Positions 1 through 8,929 of a DNA stretch of 64,000 nt are shown here, in pieces. The notes under the pieces were generated by a model, which ran no database searches, was not told the DNA's origin, and worked only from the letters and a program-made list of their open reading frames with translations. Made by a program: the position numbers and the translations under genes. Source of the stretch: Aliidiomarina celeris (GTDB taxonomy: Bacteria; Pseudomonadota; Gammaproteobacteria; Enterobacterales; Alteromonadaceae); assembly GCF_003316875.1 (NCBI RefSeq), contig NZ_QMIL01000002.1, forward strand, positions 496,001 through 560,000. Direction: 5' to 3'. Positions within the stretch are counted from its first letter, which is position 1. The number at the start of each line of letters is the position of its first letter.

Positions 1-1779
1 TGTAAGTTGTTTCAGTCCCGCGTCAAAGTAATCTAAGGACGCAATCGATGTAACGCCGTTACTGTCAAACGGCAAAGAAAGAATTAAGGAGCCAGTTAGG
101 TTTTGACTGTTTAAAACAAGCGGAAGCGTTCCAGTACTTGGGTTTACGTAATCGCTAGTAAACGCGATGTCACGGGTAACATCTTGGAAAAGTGGCACGC
201 ACTGTTGACCGCCATCGAGCCCAATGGCAGACAATTGAATAGGCCCTTGTTCAATTCCGGAAATAAAATCTGGAACATCAAAGCTAAGTTCGGCTCCACT
301 CACTGTTACTTCGCACGCGGATGTATTATTTATTGTTCCGCTATTTTTCTGACAATAAGGTGAGGATGAGTCTGATGGAACGCCAGTTTCATTTTGAGTG
401 CTGAGAACGACAGTTTGAGGCGCGTCGCCAGCAACTCCGTTAAACGGAACGAATATATCTACCACTGTGGAACTGGAACCATTCGGAATGGAAAAGGGCA
501 CCGAGTTGGCGCCTGCAACTAAGGTTCCACTGATGCCATCGGTATATTGTACAGAGCAATTCTCGCTGAGCGCTCCGGTACAGGCAGTAATGCTAACTTC
601 GTAACTAGAGCAGGCAGACGTTGTACCAACGTGACTTAATTGTAAGTAGCTTAAGTCACTGGCAGTCACAGAAATAGTTGCAAAATTCGTTGGATTACCA
701 ATATTTGTTTGCGCTATGTCTACCGACGCTGTGTTCGTTATATTTCCTGTAACACCGGCTCTAACTGTGGCATAGATAATTAGAGTTGCTATGCTACCTG
801 TGGGTAATGTGGTAAAGCTCCATGTGAATGTGTTGCCTGAGATTGCGAATTGACCAAAACTTTGATTGACTCCCCCATCTAACGAGCGAATATTGCCGTC
901 GTACGTAAGCTGCCCAGTGGGGAATATATCTGTAACAACCACATTGGTTGCTGTAACAGGACCATTGTTTGTAACAGAAATAGTGAACTCAACACTTTCG
1001 CCAGGAGCGGCTTCAGTTGTATTCGCCAATTTGACAAGGTTAACTGCGGTGTCAAACTGTTCAGCGACACTGTCGTTTCCCCCCATATTACTGGCGCCTG
1101 TTGTTGGTTGTACTGCTGAGCCATCTGGATATTCGGTGAACATATCGCCGGAGCCATCGGTAAGTCTTGAAATGTCTCTTTCGTTGGACCCTTTTTCTGT
1201 GAAAATTCCGCAACCGTCAGGCTCTAATGGTGTGACCCAATTCTGTATTCGATTATTAAAGTTCGCATAAAAGTAAAAATGATTGACCGCAAGCGGCTGA
1301 TTAGCAGCAAGAGAATTGCGTAATTGATCAGCTGTTGCTCCTGCAACATAGTTGGAGCTATCCGTGAGCAAAAATTCTGCGCGTTGCGGGCTTACCGATT
1401 TTAAATCGTAGAGTAGAAATGTGCCTCGCGGGAATGTTGTCGGTGTGCTGCATAAGTTTGCAGGGCAATTATTATCGGGAACAATCGTTCCATCTGGCAA
1501 TACCGCATAACCGTCAAATGCTCCTCGCCCGAGAAAAAAGCTGTCGACAAAATTGTTTTGATACCAGTGCACTTGAAAATTTAAAATGTCTGTAGGTTCA
1601 TTAATATAGAGTTCTAGAAACTCTAAGTTACCTTGCCCCGCACCACCGCCAAATACCTCGTTAATTGAAACATCGAGCGCTTGTGGCGAGCATTGCATTG
1701 CTTGTTGAGCTTGTACCGCATGACTAAAAAGCGCGAAGAAAGCAAAAACAATCCCACTGAATAGCCTAAAAAATCCCAT
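1..1779 (-). CDS. mshQ: MshQ-like MSHA pilus surface protein (C-terminus beyond window)
   Basis: Read by hand on the reverse strand: an uninterrupted frame of 593 codons from ATG 1779 to the left edge, so the C-terminus is missing. A GGAGG ribosome site lies 6 nt before the start. Residues 1-24 form a signal peptide ending in AVQA. Residues about 30-150 resemble a lamin-tail-like or surface-protein N-domain (start SINEVFGGG). A DUF11-type repeat follows, containing FTISVTNNGPVTATNVVVTD, then a second beta-rich, Cys-containing module. It overlaps the mshP-like gene by 14 nt and is last in the leftward msh series, the usual place of mshQ. The family role is export to, or capping of, the MSHA pilus. 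The name rests mainly on position, and the diagnostic C-terminal domain cannot be seen. Sampled lines are about 40-45% GC, lower than the upstream msh genes. Confidence 0.75.
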   Translation of the reverse strand, partial: MGFFRLFSGIVFAFFALFSHAVQAQQAMQCSPQALDVSINEVFGGGAGQGNLEFLELYINEPTDILNFQVHWYQNNFVDSFFLGRGAFDGYAVLPDGTIVPDNNCPANLCSTPTTFPRGTFLLYDLKSVSPQRAEFLLTDSSNYVAGATADQLRNSLAANQPLAVNHFYFYANFNNRIQNWVTPLEPDGCGIFTEKGSNERDISRLTDGSGDMFTEYPDGSAVQPTTGASNMGGNDSVAEQFDTAVNLVKLANTTEAAPGESVEFTISVTNNGPVTATNVVVTDIFPTGQLTYDGNIRSLDGGVNQSFGQFAISGNTFTWSFTTLPTGSIATLIIYATVRAGVTGNITNTASVDIAQTNIGNPTNFATISVTASDLSYLQLSHVGTTSACSSYEVSITACTGALSENCSVQYTDGISGTLVAGANSVPFSIPNGSSSTVVDIFVPFNGVAGDAPQTVVLSTQNETGVPSDSSSPYCQKNSGTINNTSACEVTVSGAELSFDVPDFISGIEQGPIQLSAIGLDGGQQCVPLFQDVTRDIAFTSDYVNPSTGTLPLVLNSQNLTGSLILSLPFDSNGVTSIASLDYFDAGLKQLT

Positions 1780-2254
1780 CGCTGGCCTCCAGTATGATTT
1801 GTTTTGAGTAGTTCATGGTGCCGGCGCTGCAGGTGCCTTCGGTGATTATGCGGAAATGGGTGCCGCTGAAGGGGCTGCTGAGTTCGAGTCGGTCGCAGTA
1901 TACGGTGGCACTGCAGTTTACTAGGCCGGGTTGGTTGTAGGTGCCGGTGAATACTGTATTGATGGGCAGAGCGGCGGCTCTTGGCTCGCACAGGGCGCTG
2001 TTGGTGCTGCCGTTCAGTGGAAATAACTCGGTGAGGAAAGCTTCGGCGCCGCTGCGGGCGGCGGCGTAGGCGCGGGCGCCGTATACGTCGCTTACGGTGG
2101 CGCGGCTGCTGTCGTTTAAAATACGCACCATGGCAATGCCAATAATGCTCATCACCACAATAATGAATACCGCGATAACCAGCGCGCTGCCGCGTTGCTG
2201 TTTAGCAAAGCTGTGCTGTTGTGCTGCATTTCGGTTAGGGAACATTGGGAACAT
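1766..2254 (-). CDS. mshP: MSHA biogenesis protein MshP (PilX-like minor pilin)
   Basis: About 162 residues. A short basic N-terminus is followed by a single hydrophobic helix (SALVIAVFIIVVMSIIGIAM), the PilX/MshP pattern, which lacks the canonical GFTLVE cleavage motif. The rest is a small globular domain with three Cys. The family assists assembly of the mannose-sensitive haemagglutinin type IV pilus in the inner membrane. The start overlaps the end of mshO by 20 nt and the stop overlaps mshQ, so translation is probably coupled. ATG 2254 was chosen; ATG 2245 (MFPNRN) is equally possible because the GAGG site lies 3 nt from the first and 12 nt from the second. Confidence 0.8.
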   Translation of the reverse strand: MFPMFPNRNAAQQHSFAKQQRGSALVIAVFIIVVMSIIGIAMVRILNDSSRATVSDVYGARAYAAARSGAEAFLTELFPLNGSTNSALCEPRAAALPINTVFTGTYNQPGLVNCSATVYCDRLELSSPFSGTHFRIITEGTCSAGTMNYSKQIILEASDGIF

Positions 2255-3077
2255 GTACCTCGTGTAATACTTGTAAACGTTCGCCGCTATTGGCGCGTTC
2301 AAACCGCCAATCAATTTGTACTAGATTACTACGTTGTAAGGTGGCTTCAAATACGCGAAACGGATACTGCTCTGTGTCGGTAAGGTTATTCGCAAGCTGG
2401 GTTGCCATTACTTCGCGGTTTCCTGTACTCGCGGTGAGAGCGGCGAAACTGGGCTGAGTGGGCAGTAGGCCGTAGCCGCTGAAGCGAATAATTTGCCCTT
2501 GTGCTTGGTTGTAGCACCAGCTTATCGGTTCGCTGGTGGCATAAAATCGTCGTGCTGGGCTCTCGGTGGTAAAGGCGCGTGGGGTGTCGGCGTAATCGAG
2601 TGTGATTAGGCCAGCGCTGGGCGTGTCGAGAAGTGCTGTGTCCACTTGCTTGCGCCGCGTTACATTGTTGCCATAAATAAAGCTAGCGTTGGTGGCGTAC
2701 ACGTACAAATAGGTGTTTAACAATTCGGTGCTGCGAATGGGTAAAATGCCAATAAAGTCATCACTGGCGGTGGGGCCGGGCCGGGGTATTTGAATGTAGT
2801 TGCTGCTGCTCACAATAGGGACAAATTCTACGCAGCGGTTTTGGTCGCTCGTTAATACGCGAATGCTGCGCGGTAGCGCGTTGCGTAACTCACTGGCAAT
2901 GCGTTTAACGGCAAATCGGCTTTCGGCCACCAGTTGTTCTCGTTCGGTGGTGTCTTGGTAAATGCGTGCGCCGGTGCCAATAAAACTAAAGGTAAAGGTG
3001 CCGACAATGCCTAACAGCACAATGACCACAATGAGCTCTACGAGGGTAAAGCCTCTATTTTTACGGGTACCGAGCAT
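2235..3077 (-). CDS. mshO: MSHA biogenesis protein MshO (prepilin-like)
   Basis: 280 residues beginning with a basic leader and a type IV prepilin motif, RGFTLVELIVVIVLLGIVG (cleavage after Gly9, Glu at mature position 5). A large C-terminal domain typical of PilW/MshO-size minor pilins follows. It is predicted to be processed by prepilin peptidase and to take part in initiating or tipping the MSHA pilus. The start ATG shares one base with the stop of mshD (TAATG) and the gene runs into mshP, as expected for a single transcript mshD-O-P-Q. Confidence 0.85.
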   Translation of the reverse strand: MLGTRKNRGFTLVELIVVIVLLGIVGTFTFSFIGTGARIYQDTTEREQLVAESRFAVKRIASELRNALPRSIRVLTSDQNRCVEFVPIVSSSNYIQIPRPGPTASDDFIGILPIRSTELLNTYLYVYATNASFIYGNNVTRRKQVDTALLDTPSAGLITLDYADTPRAFTTESPARRFYATSEPISWCYNQAQGQIIRFSGYGLLPTQPSFAALTASTGNREVMATQLANNLTDTEQYPFRVFEATLQRSNLVQIDWRFERANSGERLQVLHEVHVPNVP

Positions 3078-3649
3078 TAGTAATTCCCCCGAATAGCAGA
3101 GAACACAAAGCTTTGGCCGAGTGGTGTGGTTACGGTTATTTCAATGCGTTTAAATGGTGTAACCACGGTGTCGCAGTCGCCAAGGTTATTGCTGTAGCAA
3201 ACGGCTACGGCAAAGTCGAAATTGGTATAGCGGGCAGCGAGGTCGTTACCGAGGGCGTCTTCCAAGGTGGGAAAGTTCACTTCCAACAGATGGTAGTCGT
3301 CTACGTCGTTAAAGCGATCGCGCGTTTCACCGTCTGGGCCTAGAGCAGCGGGCAAAGTGCATGGGTCGGCGCCGGTTTCGCCGCAACGGAGCATGCCGCC
3401 GGTAAAGTCGCTGTTTTGATCAAAACCTTTGCTGATAATTTCGTCGAGTAAGGCTTGCCCGAGAGCGGCGGCGCGCGCTTGCAGTATAGGTTCAGCGCTG
3501 CGCTGGGCTTGCGGAAACACCAATACGCTGAGGGTAACCAGCGCAATGCCTAAGGTTACAATACCCACCACAATTTCCACCAAGGTAAAGCCGCCCTGCG
3601 CCGCCCTCGGAGCTGGTTGGTGTTTGGTTTTTTGCAACACAGGTGGCAT
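3077..3649 (-). CDS. mshD: MSHA biogenesis protein MshD (minor prepilin)
   Basis: 190 residues from ATG 3649, chosen over a longer upstream reading because AAGGA sits 8 nt before it and because the prepilin leader then has a normal length. Residues 18-40 carry GGFTLVEIVVGIVTLGIAL, a prepilin cleavage and N-methylation motif. The domain after it has a Cys pair (CGETGADPC) and matches the PilV/MshD size class. It heads the leftward msh genes, and the 154-bp gap to mshC on the other strand must hold its promoter. No convincing sigma-70 site stood out there. Confidence 0.85.
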   Translation of the reverse strand: MPPVLQKTKHQPAPRAAQGGFTLVEIVVGIVTLGIALVTLSVLVFPQAQRSAEPILQARAAALGQALLDEIISKGFDQNSDFTGGMLRCGETGADPCTLPAALGPDGETRDRFNDVDDYHLLEVNFPTLEDALGNDLAARYTNFDFAVAVCYSNNLGDCDTVVTPFKRIEITVTTPLGQSFVFSAIRGNY

Positions 3650-3803
3650 GAATAATCCTTGCTCGCTATGAAACCGTGCAGTGGGTGTCAAATAAAGTGT
3701 ATATAGTGTTCTACATACTACATTTTTTTGGTTAAACTGCACACAAGAAGTGTGAATTTTACCCAGCCATTTTTCCGTAAGTTCTATGAACGAAAGGCGC
3801 GCT

Positions 3804-4307
3804 ATGGTCACTATAAACAACCCACAAACGGATGAGCAGGGCTTCACCTTGGTGGAGTTGATCATAGTGATCGTGATACTCGGTATTTTGGCGGTGTCGG
3901 TAGGGCCGCGTTTTTTTGGTGACCAAGCGGTGAAAGAGGCCACTTTAGCGGCGCAAAGTATTAGTTTGCTGCGTTTGCAGCAGCAGCGCGCTATGCAAGA
4001 CACCTTGAACCCTTGTTATGGGGTGCAAATTAGTGCAGCCCAAGTGAGCCCGAACGACTGTGGCGCGGCGGCGAATGCGGATCGCCAGCTCGCCATACCG
4101 CCGAATGTGAATGTGGTGGTGCAGTCGCCACTGGCTGGTGCGGGGTCTAGCTTTCTGTTCAATGCGTTAGGCTGCCCAGTGTCGTCGAACCACAGCACTG
4201 TGGCGGAAGAGTGCGGGCAAGGGTCGGTGGAGTTGCAATTTAACGGCAGCGAGAACCGCAGTATTTGTGTACAAAGTCAGGGTTTTATTCGCGATGGCGT
4301 TTGTTAG
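3804..4307 (+). CDS. mshC: MSHA prepilin MshC-like
   Basis: 167 residues from ATG 3804, which has an AAAGG site 6 nt upstream; ATG 3786 lacks one. Residues 11-32 hold the prepilin motif GFTLVELIIVIVILGILAV. The mature part ends in a short Cys-bounded region (CVQSQGFIRDGVC), as in MshC/GspH-type minor pilins. It lies directly upstream of mreB and is divergent from mshD-O-P-Q, whereas these genes normally run in the same direction. Other prepilins of this size (MshA, MshB) are possible. The Cys pattern and the position beside mshD favour MshC. Confidence 0.75.
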   Translation: MVTINNPQTDEQGFTLVELIIVIVILGILAVSVGPRFFGDQAVKEATLAAQSISLLRLQQQRAMQDTLNPCYGVQISAAQVSPNDCGAAANADRQLAIPPNVNVVVQSPLAGAGSSFLFNALGCPVSSNHSTVAEECGQGSVELQFNGSENRSICVQSQGFIRDGVC

Positions 4308-4378
4308 GTTAAAAGAGCGCGTAAACATTTTGTATTAATGTGCCATCAAAGGCCCTCCGCGCTTGCTCCTAAGCCGCG

Positions 4379-4402
4379 CCCTTGCTAAAGTTAGCGGGTT
4401 TT
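4379..4402 (+). terminator. Weak intrinsic terminator between mshC and mreB
   Basis: CCC-TT-GCTA, loop AAGT, TAGC-GGG, then TTTT. The stem has a two-base bulge and a short U-tract, so termination may be partial. It would separate mshC from the mre series. The remaining bases up to mreB show no clear promoter. Confidence 0.4.
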
Positions 4403-4416
4403 GATAATTAGAATAA

Positions 4417-5478
<1,062 letters not shown>

Positions 5479-5480
5479 TT

Positions 5481-6383
5481 GTGACCACGTTATTTATACG
5501 CACGATTTCACTCCGCTTTCGCTTAACGCTAGCCCTGTTGCTAGCGTTTTTGCTTATTGTTTTAGACCACCAGCTCAATGTAATGCAAAGTACGCGAGTG
5601 GTGCTTAACTCCATTGTTAGCCCTGTGCAATACCTTGCCACAGTGCCCGAACAAACCTTCGACCGACTCAGTGAGAACTTGCAAAGCCGCCGTTCCATGC
5701 GTGCTTACATTGCTGAACTGGAAACCGATATGCTCGACATGAAAGCGCAAATGCAACGTTACCAGTTGTTGCTGCGTGAAAACGAGCGTTTGCGCAATTT
5801 GTTAGCGTCGGAGTCTTTGCAAGACAGTTTACGCATGGTGGCGGAAGTGATTGCCGTAGACTCCAATAGCTTTTCTCACCAAGTGGTTATCAACAAGGGA
5901 ACTGCGCACGGCGCTTTTATTGGCCAGCCGGTACTCGACGATCAAGGCGTAGTGGGGCAAGTGGTAAGTGTAGGCTTAACGTCGGCGCGTATACTGCTTA
6001 TTTCCGACCAAAACCATGCTATTCCTACGCGCTCGGAGCGCAACGGTATTCGGGTAGTGGTGCAAGGTACCGGCAATATGGAGCAGCTAGAACTTATGCA
6101 TGTGCCGCATACAAGTGATTTGGTTGAAGGCGATTTATTGTTGTCGTCTGGGCTTGGGGGGGTGTTTCCAGAAGGTTACCCGGTAGCGCAGATAACCAGC
6201 ATTGTGCGCGACGAAAGCTTACCCTTTGCAGAAGTGTACGCCTCGCCAGTGGCGCAATTAGACCGGTTGCGTATGTTGTTATTGCTGTGGCGTGCAGACG
6301 ACGAACGACAACCGGTGTTTACGCCGTTGAGAGACGCATTGAATGCGCAGCCAAGCGACGCCGTGGAGGATACGAATGATTGA
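5481..6383 (+). CDS. mreC: Rod shape-determining protein MreC
   Basis: 300 residues from GTG 5481. One N-terminal transmembrane helix (residues about 12-32), a periplasmic coiled coil (about 65-105, rich in M/Q/E/R/L heptads), then the two beta-barrel domains of MreC (for example VVINKGTAHGAFIGQPV and LLSSGLGGVFPEGYPV). MreC links the MreB filament to the penicillin-binding proteins of the elongasome. The C-terminus overlaps mreD by 8 nt. Confidence 0.95.
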   Translation: MTTLFIRTISLRFRLTLALLLAFLLIVLDHQLNVMQSTRVVLNSIVSPVQYLATVPEQTFDRLSENLQSRRSMRAYIAELETDMLDMKAQMQRYQLLLRENERLRNLLASESLQDSLRMVAEVIAVDSNSFSHQVVINKGTAHGAFIGQPVLDDQGVVGQVVSVGLTSARILLISDQNHAIPTRSERNGIRVVVQGTGNMEQLELMHVPHTSDLVEGDLLLSSGLGGVFPEGYPVAQITSIVRDESLPFAEVYASPVAQLDRLRMLLLLWRADDERQPVFTPLRDALNAQPSDAVEDTND

Positions 6384-6870
6384 TACGGCGAGTAGCTTTA
6401 CTCAGCGTGGAGTGATTTTTCTTACCTTAGTCATTGCCCTAACATTAGCGTTGATCCCGATGTCGGTAGGTTTAGCACCGTGGCGGCCGGACTGGCCATT
6501 AATGATTATGCTTTACTGGGTGCTCGCTTTACCGCACCGGGTGAGCATTGGCATTACCTTTTTGTTTGGGGTGGCGGTTGATATTTTACTAGGCTCTACC
6601 TTTGGCATTCATGCCGGCGTATATGCATTGGTGGCCTATTTTATTGCCCGCCATTACCAACGTATTCGCAACTTTTCGTTGGTACACCAAGCACTGCTGA
6701 TTGGGTTTCTGATTGGTCTTGAACGCTCGCTGGTTTTTCTGCTTGAATATTATTTGAACGACGCGCAGTTAGCACCCACTTACTTCTGGCCAGTTTTGAG
6801 TTCGGCGGTAATGTGGCCGTGGTTGTTTTTAATTCTGCGCAAAATAAGACGTCGGTTCGCAATGAAATGA
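6376..6870 (+). CDS. mreD: Rod shape-determining protein MreD
   Basis: 164 residues with about five hydrophobic helices, the normal MreD profile. It is an inner-membrane elongasome component. ATG 6376 lies inside the end of mreC, giving MIDTASSF; an in-frame ATG further upstream would only extend into mreC. The stop overlaps the next start as ATGA, indicating coupled translation of mreD and maf. Confidence 0.95.
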   Translation: MIDTASSFTQRGVIFLTLVIALTLALIPMSVGLAPWRPDWPLMIMLYWVLALPHRVSIGITFLFGVAVDILLGSTFGIHAGVYALVAYFIARHYQRIRNFSLVHQALLIGFLIGLERSLVFLLEYYLNDAQLAPTYFWPVLSSAVMWPWLFLILRKIRRRFAMK

Positions 6871-7463
6871 AATCTTTATGTTTGGCTTCTGCCTCCCCGC
6901 GCCGGCGCGAATTGCTCGCCTTACTCGGTGTCGAGTTCAATGTATTACCGGTTGATATTCCAGAGTTTCCTCACCCGCAAGAGCGCGCTGCCGATTATGT
7001 TCAGCGGTTGGCGTTCGAAAAAGCCATGGCCGGTTTAGCGCGTTCGGGGGCCGATGTGGCACTGGGCTCCGACACCATTGTGGTTTGTGACGGCGATATT
7101 TTGGAAAAGCCTGAAAATAAACAACACTATTTGCGTATGCTGTCGCGCCTTTCGGGACGTGAGCACCAAGTTTTAACAGCTGTAAGTGTGGTGAGTAACG
7201 CGCAGCAGTACACTGAATTGATGGTTACAAAAGTGAATTTTCGACCACTTTTGGCGTCTGACCTAGAATGGTATTGGCAAACGGGTGAGCCGCTCGACAA
7301 AGCCGGTGGCTATGGTATTCAAGGCAAAGCTGCACGCTTTGTTTGCAGTATAAATGGCAGTTATACGGCGGTTGTGGGTTTGCCGTTGTGCGAAACCGAA
7401 GCCTTATTAGAGCGCGTGGGCATTGTAGCAACCTCATCGAAGGTAAGCGGAGAAACGAAATGA
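6867..7463 (+). CDS. maf: Maf-family nucleotide pyrophosphatase (YhdE type)
   Basis: 198 residues. Maf proteins hydrolyse non-canonical or excess nucleoside triphosphates, and the YhdE branch acts on dTTP/UTP. Signatures: the N-terminal SASPRRRELL loop, the catalytic GSDTIV near residue 69, and GYGIQGKAARF near residue 150, where the Gln of the last motif fits YhdE. In the mre series the gene overlaps both neighbours by four bases (ATGA). The subtype is inferred from motif wording only. Confidence 0.93.
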   Translation: MKSLCLASASPRRRELLALLGVEFNVLPVDIPEFPHPQERAADYVQRLAFEKAMAGLARSGADVALGSDTIVVCDGDILEKPENKQHYLRMLSRLSGREHQVLTAVSVVSNAQQYTELMVTKVNFRPLLASDLEWYWQTGEPLDKAGGYGIQGKAARFVCSINGSYTAVVGLPLCETEALLERVGIVATSSKVSGETK

Positions 7464-8929
7464 CGGCAGAAATACTTGTAAACGTAACGCCGAGTGAAAC
7501 CCGTGTTGCCGTGGTTGAGAATGGCATTTTGCATGAGGTTCATATTGAACGTGAAGCGCGCCGCGGTTTGGTGGGTAATGTTTACATGGGCAAGGTGAGC
7601 CGGGTGCTACCTGGCATGCAGGCGGCTTTTGTCGATATTGGCTTGGAGAAAGCTGCTTTTTTACACGCCTCCGACATTCTAACTAAGATTGATCATGAAG
7701 AAGAACTGAGCCGTGAGCAGGTGCCGGTAAAAGACATTTCGCAATTGGTACGGCAAGGCCAGCATATTATGGTGCAAGTGGTGAAAGACCCGCTTGGCAC
7801 TAAAGGTGCGCGGCTGACCACCGACGTGACCATTCCCTCGCGCTATCTAGTGCTAATGCCGCGCTCTGAGCAAGTTGGCGTGTCGCAACGCATAGACACG
7901 GAAGATGAGCGCGACCGCTTAAGAACAATTGCCGCAGCGCAGGCCGACAATGAAGTTGGCTTTATTGTGCGAACGGCGGCAGAAAAGGCTGAAGAGGCGG
8001 AGCTCATTCAAGACGCCGAGTTTTTAAAGCGTTTATGGAAGAAAATCCAAGAGCGTAAGAAAACCAAAGCCAAAGGCGGCATGTTGTACCAAGACCTAAA
8101 CCTTGCGGCACGGGTTCTGCGCGACATGGTAGGCGTTGAAATAGAGCGCATTCGGGTAGACTCGCGCCTTGCCCACCAGCAACTGAAGGAGTTTGTGGAA
8201 GAGTTTATTCCCGACTTAACCCATAAAGTTGAAATTTACGAGGGCGACCGCCCTATTTTTGACTTGTTCGACGTTGAAAATGAAATTCAACGTGCGCTTG
8301 ATCGCCGTGTAACATTGAAGTCGGGTGGTAGTTTGATTATTGATCAAACGGAAGCCATGACCACTATCGACATTAACACCGGTGCTTTTGTGGGGCACCG
8401 CAATCTTGAAGACACTATTTTCAATACCAATGTTGAAGCTACCCAAGCAATTGCTCGCCAGTTAAGGCTACGGAACTTGGGCGGTATTATTATTGTCGAC
8501 TTTATTGATATGCAAAATGAAGATCACAAACGCCGCGTGTTACACAGCCTTGAAGTGGCACTTGCCAAAGATCGCGCCCGTACGAGCATTAGCGGTTTTA
8601 CCTCATTGGGCCTCGTGGAGCTTACTCGCAAGCGCACGCGCGAGAGTATAGAGCATGTGTTGTGTTCGGAGTGCCCCGTGTGTAAAGGCCGCGGCACGAT
8701 GAAAACTGTAGAAACCGTGTGTTACGAAATTATGCGTGAAATTGTACGGGTGAACCGCGCTTACGACGCCGACCAATTTGTGGTGTATGCCTCAAACGAG
8801 GTGTCTGAACGTTTGCTAAACGACGAGTCGCATGCACTTGCAGAGCTTGAAGTGTTTGTCGGCAAACAGGTGAAAGTGAAAACAGAGCCCATGTATCACC
8901 AAGAACAATTCGACGTGGTAATGATGTAG
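7460..8929 (+). CDS. rng: Ribonuclease G
   Basis: 489 residues, the usual RNase G length and lacking the long C-terminal scaffold of RNase E. It is a single-strand endonuclease that matures the 16S rRNA 5' end and degrades some mRNAs. Order: S1 RNA-binding domain (about 35-125; VGNVYMGKVSRVLPGMQAAFVD), catalytic core with DINTGAFVG and IIIVDFIDM (metal-binding Asp), and the zinc-link CPVCKGRGT near residue 405. ATG 7460 overlaps the end of maf and the last base of the stop is the first of yhdP. Confidence 0.97.
   Translation: MTAEILVNVTPSETRVAVVENGILHEVHIEREARRGLVGNVYMGKVSRVLPGMQAAFVDIGLEKAAFLHASDILTKIDHEEELSREQVPVKDISQLVRQGQHIMVQVVKDPLGTKGARLTTDVTIPSRYLVLMPRSEQVGVSQRIDTEDERDRLRTIAAAQADNEVGFIVRTAAEKAEEAELIQDAEFLKRLWKKIQERKKTKAKGGMLYQDLNLAARVLRDMVGVEIERIRVDSRLAHQQLKEFVEEFIPDLTHKVEIYEGDRPIFDLFDVENEIQRALDRRVTLKSGGSLIIDQTEAMTTIDINTGAFVGHRNLEDTIFNTNVEATQAIARQLRLRNLGGIIIVDFIDMQNEDHKRRVLHSLEVALAKDRARTSISGFTSLGLVELTRKRTRESIEHVLCSECPVCKGRGTMKTVETVCYEIMREIVRVNRAYDADQFVVYASNEVSERLLNDESHALAELEVFVGKQVKVKTEPMYHQEQFDVVMM

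Noticed and set aside
866-1270. 134-codon rightward frame opposite the MshQ-like gene
   Set aside because: The leftward frame is open for 593 codons with signal peptide, ribosome site and recognisable domains, so the rightward frame is a shadow.
1623-1991. 122-codon leftward frame across the mshP/mshQ junction
   Set aside because: It is out of frame with both genes, very rich in His/Arg, and is explained by frame shadowing.
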